From CAJBLF01 sp964418415 (lineage in GTDB: Bacteria > Patescibacteriota > Gracilibacteria > Absconditabacterales > Absconditicoccaceae), in contig CAYQLB010000003.1 in the NCBI GenBank assembly GCA_964418415.1, forward strand, positions 1 to 64,000: a DNA stretch of 64,000 bases, read 5' to 3'. A model generated the notes under the pieces. That model searched no databases and was not told the DNA's origin. It saw only the letters and a list, made by a program, of their open reading frames with translations. Positions 47,872-59,588 of the stretch are shown piece by piece. The number at the start of each line of letters is the position of its first letter. The first letter of the stretch is position 1. The position numbers and the translations under genes are program-made.

Positions 47872-48096
47872 TTATTTGGAATACGGTAAAATAAGCGAAA
47901 CGAGCAAGAAAATGATACCAGTAACGAGAGCAACCTTCTTGAGCTTATTTTCGAGGGTTTTTTTGCTTCCGTATTCGTTCCCTCCTGCCATACCACCGAT
48001 ACCTAAACCGAGACCTCCTTTTGGAGACATAAGTAGGACAGATCCTATGAAGGCAATTCCTGCGAGGATAAGTACGATAACCAATAATGTATGCAT
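47872..48096 (-). CDS. secG: Preprotein translocase subunit SecG
   Basis: 74 aa with two membrane helices: MHTLLVIVLILAGIAFIGSV and a second near residues 53-70. Between them the loop LLMSPKGGLGLGIGGMAGG is characteristic of SecG. It aids SecYEG protein export. Confidence 0.9.
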   Translation of the reverse strand: MHTLLVIVLILAGIAFIGSVLLMSPKGGLGLGIGGMAGGNEYGSKKTLENKLKKVALVTGIIFLLVSLILPYSK

Positions 48097-48250
48097 TTTT
48101 TTATAACAAAAAATAAAGTGGCATAACTATATATATATAGCTTGGAAATTCAACCACAATTAAAAAAGATGCAAGATACAAGATACGAGACATAAGATGT
48201 TTTTTTGTCTAATATCATGAATCATGCATCGTGTATTAGGAAACGTATGT

Positions 48251-50893
48251 TTAGTTGATAATCGCGAAGTTGACAATGAGATACCCAGTTCCAAGTACAA
48301 GTATTCATAACAACATATAAAATAAGCTATTTTTGATGTTTTTGATTTGAGCTGGATCATCTGGCTTGGTAAGTAATTTGACGGTTTGGATAATGATAAT
48401 TACCAAAATAACCAATGATGCTATTCCCAAAGCATAGTTGATGATTTGGTAGAGAATAGGGATATTCTTATCAGCCAATATTCCCGATCAAATCTCTCAG
48501 AGATTTGTAATACCATTTGGATTAATTACATCGCTCTGTTTTCCATATATCGCTTGGACTATTTGTTTTGCTCCGATGATAATAAACATAGAGATAACAT
48601 TCCGTCCGATCAATGTTCATGCTTTCTTTTGAGCATCACTATCGCTTCCAAAAAGGAAGGTGATGACGCGACTTACGAGAATGACGAACATCGCACCCAA
48701 GACAAGGTAGATAGCAAATTTGATAAACGGATAGATAATTCTATCGTAGAGTCAGGTTGCTATATTGGTACCTACAATTTCTCCCGTGGTGAGCATATCG
48801 TAGACGTTTTGTCCAATAAACTTAGCACTCATGATGACAATGATACCTACGATACCAAATACTATATATCTTGTTCCTTCTTTGACTGCATTTTCATCGC
48901 TCGAGAACATGAGTTTATAAAATCCGAGGATAGCAGAAAGGATACCTATGATGATGATAAGGGGAACAAGGACGTTCATGATTTTGTTGAAAAGAAAGTT
49001 TTGGAGTCCTTGAGTTCCTATTGCGCCTTCCGCAGCTTCGAGGTTTTGATTAACTCCTTCTATACTCCTACTGAGTGCAAGATCAAATCTCCTTGCTTCT
49101 ACAATTTCAAAGGTTCCCGATCGTGTATTATTAGTACCAGTTACATCAGTAATGCCGACACTTCCCGGATTGATACTACATACCATAATTTTGGTACCGA
49201 GTGCTTGTGTGAAGATAGGTTTGATCCTGATGTTTACACCGACTTTTGTTCAAGCATTCAGAATGAATTGTTCAAGGATATTAGAACTATATACATTAAT
49301 ATCTCCTCCTTGAGCTTTCCATACACACGTTAAGAATCCTGCTGCGAGATTGGTTCCATTTACTGGTGTATCTCCTTTATTCTTAAACAGTATACTAAGT
49401 TCTGGGCTCGATCCTTGAGCAATCAGATATCCACTACGTACAGGAGATTCATTGATAGCGATATCTACACCAGCAACCAATCCTCCGATATCTGTACAAC
49501 CAGGGTATTTGTAGGTTTGTCGATTACCATTGAGTATACCTCCACTACAGGATAAAATGGTAGAAAAATCATTACAGCTTTTTGGATATTCTACTCCAGT
49601 AGAAGAATAGGCTCATATCTGCGTTCCTTCCGCTAATGGTGCTCATCGAGGAAGTACACATCCACCACAACTTGGATAGAGTCCAGCTTGTGAAGTAACG
49701 ATTCCTCAGGTAGTGTATCGTGAACTATTTGTACACGTGAGTTTTATTTTGACACTTTCACATCACAAACTTGCTGTAGGAGTATTGGAAGTATATCCAT
49801 AGATAAATTGCATATGAGGGACATATGACCCTCGGATATTAGGACATGATCCCGAAGCAACATTTTGACATCCAGTATATAGGGCACCAATATTTCCTGA
49901 TCGTGTGCCATTGGTACATTGGAGTAAGTGAGAAAAAGCATTACATGATTCGTTGAGTGCTGCGAAAGCATGTGGTTGTGTATATTTAGTTACATAGGTT
50001 CCGTGAGGCAAGGTACCCGAACCAGAGATGATATTTGTACATGGAGTCTGTCCTACGGGAGTACATCCACTATAGAGGGAAAGTTGATTTCCTCAACTTC
50101 GCTGTCCATTGATACAAGTAAGTGGAGTAAGTAGTCCAGTACATATCCCTGATGGGGCAGTATATGCAGGGAGCTGATATCCATGAGCAGTCATTTGGTT
50201 GGTCCATATATTCAAGCATCAAGCATATGTTCCTGTTTGGATACATCAACTAACCAGACCAGCTTGTCCAGCGGTACCATTTCCTGATCGCGTGCTATTA
50301 GTACAGGTGAGTGTTTTTTTTAATGTGTTGCAAGTTTGTCATGGTCATGGAGTATTAGCTGTATATCCTATGATCGTTTCTCCATGATCTTTGATCGTAT
50401 TAGTCCAGACATCCAGACATTGCATCCGTGCTTGATCTGTACATTTTCGGTATTGGTAGAGTGATGGAGTAATACCTCACGTAAAAACACCATTCAAACA
50501 CTGTAAGTTTTGACTGAGTTGTTGACAGGTCTGGGTATAGGTATTCGTAAGTGATTTGTACAAGATTTTATATTCCAGATGGTTTGCTCCTGTTGGTGTT
50601 GTACAATTTGCCCATGTATGGGGAATACATGATGGGTATTTGTACGTATTGATATTTGCTATGCTTCAGCTGATGCAAGTAACAAGCGCTTTGGATCAGG
50701 TACAGCTCTGGGTATAGGTAGCTTCAGCTATTGAATAGCCAGTCTTAGATTGTCCATCAGCAAGCATAGAAGGATTCCGTCCCATAGGCAGAATGCAGTT
50801 CTGTGCATACGAAATGGCAGCTAATGAGAAAATCATGATCAAGATGGCTCCGATCCATTTACTTACCGTGATAGAAAGTGTTCTTGTATTCAT
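48251..50893 (-). CDS. Cysteine-repeat surface protein with VirB2-like membrane tail
   Basis: 880 aa. A signal helix (about 11-32, ending SYAQN) is followed by roughly seven units with the pattern C-x6-9-L-x-C-x-N/S-G...Y-x-x-C (for example CTGLLTPLTCINGQRSGG, CNAFSHLLQCTNGTRSGN). The C-terminal third has paired hydrophobic helices, IMNVLVPLIIIIGILSAILG and GTRYIVFGIVGIIVIMSAKF, as in VirB2/TrbC pilins, then a second such pair (to residue 870). It looks like a fusion of a disulfide-rich ectodomain with pilin-type helices. The start at 50893 gives the best signal peptide and lies 4 bp after the upstream stop; 50941 is possible but would overlap that gene. Confidence 0.72.
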
Positions 50894-50897
50894 CGTA

Positions 50898-51926
50898 TTA
50901 TTGATGTGATAAAACAGTTTTTTTAGCAAAGAACGATCCAATCGCCTTACCGAGGAGAAGAAGTTCTCTCGCGATAGGGAGATGAGGAAGATGTTTCAGC
51001 TGTATCGCCATAATAAGATATCTCGTACTTATGAGACCAAGTCATACATAATATGTCCATACGGTGAAATCAGGTTTGAGAAGATAAGAGAGTAAGATAA
51101 TTATTCCTATCCCAAGTATATATTCTATAATGAGTAGAGTATTGTTGTGAATATCTATAATGCGACTATAGACTTCTTTTTCTTTGGCGATATCACCGGA
51201 TAGCGTATATTCGTCTCCATTGAAGAAGAGACGACCGATTGTTTTTCCCAAGTACGTAATGAGTCAAGTGATGTATCATCGAAGCTCTTCAGGATTTTTA
51301 GTAAATAATATATTGAGACGTTGTTTTATGGTTATAGTGAAAACATCAATATCGGACATAAGTGAAGCAACTCTTAAAATAATGATAATGAGAATCGTAG
51401 TACAGATCATAATATTACCTGACATACATCCTATCATAAATATGATTCGTCGAAGGAGTGACTCTTTGATCCATCGATTTGGGTTCTCGAAACTATGTAT
51501 GTTATACCAGAGATGAATATTATATATGGGGAGATATTTGAGAAGAATATCTTTTTTGTTACCTTCGATAGTGTATTCTTCGGTAGTTCATCCCGTTCAT
51601 TTCATAAGACTGATATCTGAAAGAATACTCACTACACTGATAATGAGCAATGTAATGAGGATAAATATACTTACAGTATACGTTACACTCAAGAGTTTAG
51701 TAACGAAGAGATAATTTAATATGCCTGCAGTAACTGTAATAAGACCAAAGAGTAAGGTAATATATCCAAATTTGATGTAACCACGAATAAATGCTTTATC
51801 GCTATCAGAAATGTCTCGATTGTTCTTTTGGAGTATATTTTGCACCAACGGAGAAAAAAATAACGCTGCTGCAAGCGAAAGCTGTGTTTTGGTGTTTGTA
51901 TCAAATGCTTTCGTTTCTTCGACCAT
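50898..51926 (-). CDS. Polytopic membrane protein of the T4SS cluster
   Basis: 342 aa in one frame with UGA=Gly. About seven hydrophobic helices: two near 56-105, one near 165-195, two near 255-310, with a charged cytoplasmic loop around 215-255 (LFFNGDEYTLSGDIAKEKEV). I do not recognise a family. Its place between VirB4 and the pilin-like protein, with a 4-bp gap to the latter, suggests a structural part of the same apparatus. Confidence 0.7.
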
Positions 51927-52068
51927 CTAAATAAATGAATAGTTAATAATTAAAAGTTAATAATATTGGTAGTATCTCTTGATGAACTGTTGTAAAACAT
52001 GGTAGAGAATAGTGATACAGGTCTTTCATTTTTTATTTTTCATTATTCATTATTAATTTTTCGTTAGG

Positions 52069-54117
52069 TTATTGTACATCCGTTGTAATGAATGCTCTTT
52101 CTTCCGGAGATGCTAATATTTTTACTCCGACATGTTGACTTCCTGCAAAGATAAGACCTTCTCCAATTCCTGATGCAACGAGTCTTCTCTGTTCTGCTTC
52201 CGACAATCAAAGAAGTTCATTCAATGCTTTGATGGATGTTGTGGATTGTTTCAAAAGTATCTGTAATGCACAGTTAGAGATAATAGGTTTCCCGTATTTG
52301 CTTCTTACGAAATCTTCGATATCTTGAGATATTACTGTAATACCAAGTCCGTATTTTCTCGCTCTTTTCGTAAGTCCAAAAAGGAATTCTGCAGAGGTGT
52401 CGTTTTGGAACATGATCCATGCTTCATCGCAAGCGAGCATTCTTTTTTTCTTGTGTGATCTGACTTTAGTCCAGATCCGATTCAGGACGTTGAACATCGC
52501 AGGAGTCTTTAACGCATCTTCCAAATCTCTAATACTAATGACGGTAAGCTTGTTGTTGATGTCGATATTTGTGTAGTTATTAAATACTTTTCCGAAAGTT
52601 CCATTTACATATTTACTCAATCTCAATGCTAATCTATCGCCACCATCCATACCTTCAAGTACATTCATGAGATCGCCCATGATCGGTGGTTGTTTGCCTT
52701 CATAAGTGTCATTATCCAAAGAGAATCATTTGAGTGAATAGGTACTCTGCAATGCTTTATCGAGTAATGCTTCTTCTTCTGGTGTACATCATCAGATAAG
52801 AATTTGAATCATTCATATGAGACTCATGATATGAGATCTGAGAAGATCTCCCTTACCATATTCTACATCTTCGATTTTTGGTGGAATATCAAACGGATTG
52901 AGATATTGCTGTGAATTAGTTGCGATGTTTACATAGGTACCGCCTACTTTTTCGCAAAGTGCTTTATATTCATTTTCTGGATCGATAATGATGACGTCGA
53001 TACCATTGATAAGATATCTTAAAGTTTCTAATTTTACCGTAAATGATTTTCCAGCTCCGGAGGTAGCCAAAATAACACTATTCATGTTCGGTAACTTTTG
53101 ATTGTATCTATCGAAGATAACTAATCATCCGGTATGGAGATTTACCCCATAGAGTATTCCTGTTTCTTCGACCATATCGTTGGAGATAAAAGGGAATCCA
53201 CCAGACAGTGATGAGGTTACCGAGCTTCTACTAATTCATAATTCATCTGAACAGATAGGCAATCCAGAAACGAATCATTCATCCATTCTTTGGATAGCGT
53301 TCTTGATTCTGATTCCGTATCCTGATATTTTTTGTTCCATTTTTTTTCAAGTTTCTTTTAGCTTATCTACATCATCATCATAGATATTGATATAGAAAGA
53401 ATTTTCGAAATATCTCTCTTCTCTGGTAGTGAGTTTTTCTCTAATCATCTCTACGTCTCTGTACTGTTGTTCTATCTCAGTATCGAGCGTAATTCCTTTT
53501 TGCATAGCATCCTTCACTTCCGCTTTCAATTGTGTTGCTCTGTTTTTGAGCATAGATTGAATCGCTGCATCATCCTCAGGATAGATAAACCAACTCATAT
53601 CTCGCTTTGCGTGAAATCCAAAAATATCTCTTGTCCGTAATGCATCGATATAGGATGGATAACTTTGAGCGTAATATGTTTTCCCCATGAGTCAGGAAAC
53701 GTTATAATGCGTAGGAGTGAATTCTCGATAGGAAGGTGCAATATGTGTTTTGTAGTCACTCACGACAGTAGTATATTCTTTCTCTACATCAGCGATAAAT
53801 TGTCTCAATTTGCTAGTAAGAAGCTTATCGTTGTATTCTTCATCAGGAAGTTCTAAGATATATTTTATCTGATCCCTCAATTCTTTGTCTTTGATTTCTC
53901 CATTTTCTGGCAAAACATCTTTCGCTTTGTTTCCCAAGAGCGTTCATGATGTAGGAGTTCATTTTTTTTCAAAGAGACTAGGAAAGATTCCTGCGAGTAA
54001 TTTATCAAAAAATCACATCTTTTGATGTTTTGGTGTTTGAAATTCAGGAAATCCACCATCAGCAACATATCCGCTGTAGTTCGTATCATAGACGACATTC
54101 GAGATTATTTCGTTCAT
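52069..54117 (-). CDS. virB4: VirB4-type T4SS ATPase
   Basis: 682 aa. Walker A ILATSGAGKSFTVK (about residues 349-362), VIIIDPENEYKALCEKVGG, Walker B KRMLACDEAWIMF (Asp564, Glu565) and LGITVISQDIEDF are diagnostic of VirB4/TraC ATPases. The N-terminal 300 residues form the divergent membrane-facing domain. It powers pilus assembly and substrate transfer in type IV secretion. First gene of the leftward unit; the VirB6-like channel proteins are coded 48 kb away in this window. No VirD4, relaxase, VirB8/9/10 seen. Confidence 0.93.
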
Positions 54118-54248
54118 TGTGCTAACAAAGCGATACTAAAAGGCGTTCTTTTCACCTTCTAAGTATACTCGGCAAACCACCAGAAGCAAAAAAAGAACCT
54201 TTTCTTCTACTATTTAAGGTTGACAAATAAAAAAATATCTATTAGTTG

Positions 54249-54276
54249 TTGACTTATATGTTTAATTTTATATAAG
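54249..54276 (+). promoter_or_regulatory. Promoter TTGACT-16-TATAAG
   Basis: A strong match 20 bp before the ATG at 54296. The A-rich short leader has no Shine-Dalgarno sequence. Confidence 0.75.
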
Positions 54277-54295
54277 AATAAAAAAAATACACCCC

Positions 54296-54805
54296 ATGAA
54301 AACAAAAGAAGAAATACATGTGTACCTACAAAAATTCGAAGCCAACAGGAAACGATTGATGCGGGCATTCCTTACTGTGATAACTATCGCGATCGGTTGT
54401 GGAGTACTCTTATGCTTTGCTCCGAATTGGATAGTGATATCCTTGTGTGTATGTTATGCCACTTTCAGTTTAGGTTTCGGGATATTTCCTGCTATAGAAC
54501 ATCTGAATATGGAGTGGGAAGCAACGAAAAATAGAAATACTCGTTTGAATAAACGGCATGCGTTGGAGTATTTCGAAAAGCAGTATCGCAATAAGGAATA
54601 CGATTTTTCCTCGTTTCAGTCCATACCTTCGGAACTGCAGGATATCTCACACCTTCTGATCAACAATCCTAAAAAATCATTCCAGGAGATGGTTGAGATA
54701 ATCACCACATCCATGGAAGAGGATGAAATATATGCTACCATCTGTACAGAGGCAAAAGAGCGGACCTTATGGCAATATTTCAGAAGTGGTAAGTGGATCA
54801 GATAA
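54296..54805 (+). CDS. Small two-helix membrane protein, unknown
   Basis: 169 aa. A charged N-terminus, two close membrane helices (about 24-45 and 48-70), then a soluble helical tail ending RTLWQYFRSGKWIR under standard reading (some of these Arg codons are CGA/CGG and would be Trp in the local code). It has five glycines and none is UGA. A GATCCTTCGGTATTCCGGAGGAT-like hairpin with T-run near 54828-54855 may terminate it. No family recognised. Confidence 0.65.
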   Translation: MKTKEEIHVYLQKFEANRKRLMRAFLTVITIAIGCGVLLCFAPNWIVISLCVCYATFSLGFGIFPAIEHLNMEWEATKNRNTRLNKRHALEYFEKQYRNKEYDFSSFQSIPSELQDISHLLINNPKKSFQEMVEIITTSMEEDEIYATICTEAKERTLWQYFRSGKWIR

Positions 54806-54862
54806 CATCCCTCTTATCAATCTTCGATCCTTCGGTATTCCGGAGGATTTTTTTAAACTATA

Positions 54863-54890
54863 TTGACTTTATAAAGTAAATATATATAAA
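54863..54890 (+). promoter_or_regulatory. Promoter TTGACT-16-TATAAA
   Basis: It lies 24 bp before the lipoprotein ATG. The sequence TAAAGTAAATATATATAA is nearly shared with the promoter at 56521. Confidence 0.75.
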
Positions 54891-54914
54891 AGTAAAAATT
54901 AAAAAAAAAGAAAA

Positions 54915-55265
54915 ATGAAAAAATTTGTAGTTTTATGTATTGTAGTAATGATGATTGCTATTGTTGGATGTGTAAACAATACATCCAAGTCAGCTGTTCA
55001 AAATGAGCAAACCGTAAAGACGGCCGATGGTATAAAAAATTACGGTAATGGTGTGTATTATTTCGACTATACCAAAAGTAATTTTGGAGAACAATTATCT
55101 TTATTTATCGGACAACATCCAGAATTACGTATGGTGTCTTTTGCTCCTTATAACGCTGGGTCAATTGCACTTCCAAGCGGTGGAACAGATGGTTACTTTG
55201 TAAAATTTGAAAAAACAACCTCTTGTCCTTGTGACACTATCAAAAAATGAAAAAACAATATCTAA
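54915..55265 (+). CDS. Small lipoprotein, unknown
   Basis: 116 aa if UGA is Gly; 111 aa if the UGA at 55248 is a stop. The signal sequence ends in the lipobox AIVGC (Cys about 19). The rest is polar, with YGNGVYYFDYTKSNFGEQLS and a C-terminal TTSCPCDTIKK. All other glycines (about ten) are GGN. The only UGA is the last one, five codons before UAA, so the gene may have come from a host with the standard code. Confidence 0.65.
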
Positions 55266-55270
55266 TATTT

Positions 55271-55295
55271 CCCTGGGTTTTCCCTGGGTTTTTTT
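55271..55295 (+). terminator. Terminator after lipoprotein gene
   Basis: CCCTGGGttttCCCTGGG forms a stem with one T-T mismatch, followed by seven T. Confidence 0.7.
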
Positions 55296-55349
55296 AATTG
55301 AGACCCAATAAAAATCCGAGATGAAATAAGGTTTTTTATAAGGTCGAAA

Positions 55350-56465
55350 TTATACAATACTTTGAGCCATCCGATCGATTTTGAATCCTTTTTTTGCAAG
55401 GTTCAATTTGGTGAAAACGATATCCATAAATTGTCTGACATTCGGTCATTTCAAAATAATATTGTATCTATATTTTCCAAACATTTTATAAATCAACGGA
55501 GGAGTGGAGTAAATTTCTATATCTTTCAACTGATATTTTTCTTTCAAATAGAGAAGATCTTTATGTAAGGTATCGACCTTCGTATACAAACTTTCTTCAA
55601 TCTCATTCTTATATAAAATTACACATAATTCCCCAAAGGGCGGATATCCATTCGTTTTTCTGAAGATATTATCTTCTTCGTAAAATTTTTCTTTACTCAT
55701 TCTGCACGCATTACGAATACTATAGTGATCGGGGTTAAACGATTGTACAATAAAACTTCCCGTTTGGTGTTTTATAAATGTTTCATACAGAAAATAGAAA
55801 TTTCTTTCTGCTGATGTGTAATCGGGAATATTTAATCACAAATCTGCATTCAAAAAAATAACAAGGTCGAAATCATATCATTGTATAGGTGTGGCGAGTA
55901 ATGATGTTCAAATAATTATAGGGTTGCTCTGTAAAGTCTTAAAGTCCAAGGTCTGTAAGGTCGAATCTTCTGACTTTATGGGCTTTTGACATGATAGACT
56001 TTCGACTAATCTTTTGATTTTATTAGGAGAATTTACAGTTTCAGACTCGATAATCAGCGAGTCTTTTCCGTATTCATTTTTCAAAAATTCAGCGACCTTT
56101 TGTGTTCAAAGTCAAAATTCTTTGATTTTTTTTCCATGACAAGCAGGGCAGTTCATTGGTACTGAATATTGCGTTTTACAAATATGACAGAGTCCGATAG
56201 TCTCTCAGGATGGTATTTTATGATAACTAATACTGACATCGCAGTTCTTGCATTTTGGGATATGTCCGCAGTCGTGGCAGATGATTCATCAGGAGTAGCC
56301 TTTCTTGTTGACAAGGATTCAGATTTTTTTTCCTTGCTTGAGATATTTTTCTATTCATTGTAAGGCTAATTGGGAAAAGTGCGGAGTGAGCTCCTTGGTC
56401 ATATTTACCAGGAAGATGGACTTCTTGGTACCTTGTATGTCGTGATCAAAACGTTCGTAATTCAT
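55350..56465 (-). CDS. priA: PriA-like protein, N-terminal half missing, helicase motifs degraded
   Basis: 371 aa against about 700 for PriA. The zinc-binding region is intact: ICHDCGHIPKCKNCDVSISYH, then LCHICKTQ and MNCPACHGKK (eight Cys in four CxxC pairs). FGLGTQKVAEFLKNEYG matches the following PriA segment. Motif V (GTQM-x-A-K-G-x-D-F) reads GTSLLATPIQGYDF, and motif VI (QVAGRAGR) reads ETFIKHQT. The Walker A lobe and DNA-binding domain are absent; the frame is closed upstream by TAA at about 56530. TNGYPPFGELCVILY and the C-terminal domain are kept. Probably a non-helicase primosome remnant; a split partner elsewhere is possible. Confidence 0.78.
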
Positions 56466-56520
56466 ACATAATATGGTACGTATTGGAAAAGCGGAAAAAA
56501 GTCTAAGTCATAAGGTGAGA

Positions 56521-56548
56521 TTGACTTTTTATAGTAAATATATATAAG
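56521..56548 (+). promoter_or_regulatory. Promoter TTGACT-16-TATAAG
   Basis: It lies 26 bp before the ATG of the HD-domain gene and abuts the priA-like start on the other strand. Confidence 0.75.
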
Positions 56549-56573
56549 AATGGTATTTATTTTTCATATTTTC

Positions 56574-58061
56574 ATGGGAGAATCATTCAATAAAACATTT
56601 GAAAGACATATGAAAAAATTAGAAAAAAAAGCTCAAGCATATTGTCTCGAATGACCATACGCTCATTTTATCGTAACGCCGGAATGTATCAAAACATACA
56701 AGAAAGAATTGATGAATATTTTTCAGATGCCAAAGCATACTATCCAAGGACTACAATCCGAAAACTTTTATCATATCATAGCTGATACCGATGACTATCC
56801 AATCATAGATAGACCGTATTCCAACATTGTGAATCAAATTATCAAAGGAGAAGATAAAGATAATCCCTATTCGGTACTTACAGAAGTTGCTCCATTCTAT
56901 AAAAAACTGGCGGGATTGCTCCAATATGGTGTAGATATTCAACCGATAGATAAGCATACCATCTATGTTCATCATCATAATCGTTTAGTACATAGTTTCG
57001 ATACAGCGTGCAATATCGAACTCATTATGAGAAATAATGGATTCTCTGAAGAAGATATTAAAAAAGCAGTAATTGCTTGATGTTTGCATGATGTTGCTAC
57101 ACCATCTTTCGGTGATTTGACGATGAAAGCTTTTCCTCAATTAAAAGAAGAACAATGATTTTCCGTATATATGGCTCATTATCCAGAAATATCTGAGTAT
57201 ATAGAAAAACATTTTACTGTTTCATTAGAAGATCTACAATCTTGGATCAAAAATGAAGGCATAGTAGGCAAAATTATTGATATAGCGGATAGATTAGCAT
57301 ACACCGCAAGGGATGTATCTGCTATCGGCAATGGTATGTTTCTTGGAGATGATGATTCAAAATTGATGTATGGGAAAGCTGCACAAAAAATCATCAAAAA
57401 AGATCCTACGGTATTCGATATTATTATGGAGATTACTGTCAAAGATGGTCAGATAGTATTCGAAAATCCAGAAAGATTGGAAAATGTCATGACCGTAAGA
57501 GCTAATATGCATAATTTTATTTATCTCAATCCATATTTACGAACGAGAGAGGAATATTTCGGTTTGATGCTTCAATATCTCGTAGAAGAAGAATATTTGA
57601 CCTTGGAACAATTACAAAAATGAGCGACCGATCAATGATTACCTATCAACGAATTCGTTATCGAAGCATATTGTAATAAAGGTATTCTCGATTACAATCC
57701 TGTGACGACATATGAATTTTTTGATACGCATATGTATGATACTAAAGAAGAGGCGATATCGGATATAGAGACACTTAAACAACAATTTGGTCCTCATGTT
57801 CCTGTACATTATCTCAAGACACCACCATTCAAACCGGGAACACATTATCTCACGAGACATGAAGGACAGGTGAAGCCGTTAGCAGAGGTTATGGATTCCA
57901 AAGCATTACAAGAACTACAAAAACTTTCTAAAGCGACTGATAAATATCTGGTACTCTATCCCAAAAAAGAGTTTCACGAAAGATATAAGAAATATCCAAA
58001 ATTATATGCATTCTTGTGTAGAAAAGCAGATGAAGCGTATCAGGATTTATTAAAAATATAA
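56574..58061 (+). CDS. HD-domain phosphohydrolase
   Basis: 495 aa. HHHNRLVHSFDTACNIELI, then KKAVIAGCLHDVATPSFGDL, and IIDIADRLAYTARDV give the H...HD...D metal-binding order of HD hydrolases. DxDR-like ADRLAYT resembles the dGTPase/YfbR and (p)ppGpp-hydrolase groups, but the substrate cannot be told. The C-terminal 200 residues are divergent. It overlaps the next gene by one base (TAATG), so translation is coupled. Confidence 0.8.
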
Positions 58062-58423
58062 TGATGGAACAGCAGAGTATTAGAGAAATATCTATCAAAA
58101 AATTTAATGGCAGAATCCCTATTACGAGTGATCTTTTTGAGGTATTAAAAAACGAAGATGTGGTGTTTCTATATCACAGAAAAAACGAAGTGCATATTAT
58201 GAATAAAATAAGATATGTCGAACTTTTGCAAGATACTAAGAAAAAAAGCTGACATCCAGATGGATGGTTCGATTGGACAACAGAAGGTAGAGATTATATG
58301 CGCAAATTATGTGCTTGCGCTTGTTCGATAGCGGTCAACAAAAGGTATATGGCTCTGGAATGAGGCGATAGATTGAAAAAAAAATTACTCTGACAAGAAC
58401 TGAAGATAAAGATATTTTCCTAA
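58061..58423 (+). CDS. Small hypothetical protein coupled to HD gene
   Basis: 120 aa with two or three UGA glycines. The start overlaps the upstream stop (TAATGATG; a second ATG is one codon on). KSGHPDGWFDWTTEGRDYM and MRKLCACACSIAVNKRYMAL are notable (Cys cluster). No family recognised. Its stop abuts the stop of the convergent dus gene without a gap. Confidence 0.65.
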
Positions 58424-59434
58424 TTACGTAAAAAACTCCTGAATCGCTTTGACGAGCGGTGTGTATTCTATGATACTGCTCAATTTCTGCTTCAGATCCT
58501 TGGATCATGGGATTCATTTGAGATATTGAAATAAGTGTTTTCTGAATTCTACGACGACCATCTGCGGTACATTTTTTTTTGACATTCTCGGCGTATTCGG
58601 CATTTCCAATATACCATTAAATATTTTTTTTTGTTTTTGAAAAAACTGTTCATAAGCGACAGTATAGTTTAGATGTTTCAGTATCGTTTCTTTGATTTCT
58701 TCTCTATTTGGTATATGTGGGGTAAAGATTCGTGGGTTTCCGATAGCAGCTTGTCCGATCATGATTCCGTCAAGATTTCACTTTACTGTTTCGATATCTT
58801 CGTACTGCTTAATTCCCCCATTTCCGATAATGATACATTTTTTGTTCGCTTGTTTTTTTAATTCGTAAATGAATTTCCAATCCACATCGCCTGAATAGAT
58901 TTGTTTGGTTGATCTGCCGTGCACGGAGATCATATCCACATAATTGCTCGCTTCGATAAGGAATTTCATTTGTTCGTTTCTGTCTTTTTCATGAAGTCCT
59001 ATTCTTGTCTTGATGCTAAATGGCATTTTCACTGCTTTGTGTAATACTTTCAATATTTCCAAAGATTTTTTTCTGTCCTTCATCAACGCGCTTCCTCATC
59101 AGGTGTTCATCACATTCCTCGCCGGACAACCCATATTCAATTCGATATACGAAAAGACTTTCTTATACTTTTTTTCTATATCCTTGAAGCATTTGGTCAG
59201 CATCTTTTCATCCGATCAGAAAATCTGCATCGTTACATTCTTTTGATCTTTGTCCGTCAAAAGGTGTTTCGCGACGCCGATGGGATTGATGACGTAACCG
59301 TCTGCATTCATAAATTCGGTCCGAAGTCATAATTCATATATGTTCTTTTCTCAATATTTGTCAAAAACTTCTTTCACGATCTGGCGGAAAGCACAATCCG
59401 TATATCCATCCATAGGAGCGAGACCCAATAACAT
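58424..59434 (-). CDS. dus: tRNA-dihydrouridine synthase
   Basis: 336 aa. LGLAPMDGYTDCAFRQIV at the N-terminus, ELNMGCPARNVMNTGGSALM with the catalytic Cys, IKTRIGLHEKDRNEQMKFL, ISVHGRSTKQIYSGDVDW and IIIGNGGIKQYED follow the Dus order. LGLWTEFMNADGYV uses CGG for Trp. FMN enzyme that reduces uridines in tRNA. Single gene. Confidence 0.93.
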
Positions 59435-59453
59435 AATTAAGAATTAAGAATTA

Positions 59454-59488
59454 AGTTCCGGCTGCAAGACTTAACGCCGGAATGACGA
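59454..59488. repeat. GTTCCGGCTGCAA...CGCCGGAATGACG hairpin repeat
   Basis: It matches the element at 14612-14644 at all but a few bases and forms a TTCCGGC/GCCGGAA-type hairpin. Similar CCGGAATGACG words are common bacterial intergenic repeats. Flanked by AATTAAGAATTAAGAATT periodic spacer. Confidence 0.7.
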
Positions 59489-59588
59489 AAATTAGAATGT
59501 AGGATTAAGAATTAATGTAATGAAAGTATAGAAAATTTCCAGCCGGAAAAAACATTGTTTTTGTGTTTATAAAGTGTATAGGTCTGAT

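Noticed and set aside
48446..49333. A 295-codon plus-strand open frame
   Set aside because: It is antisense to the membrane tail of the Cys-repeat/VirB2-like protein, rich in Cys/Ser/Asp with no family likeness, and the minus-strand frame explains the DNA fully.
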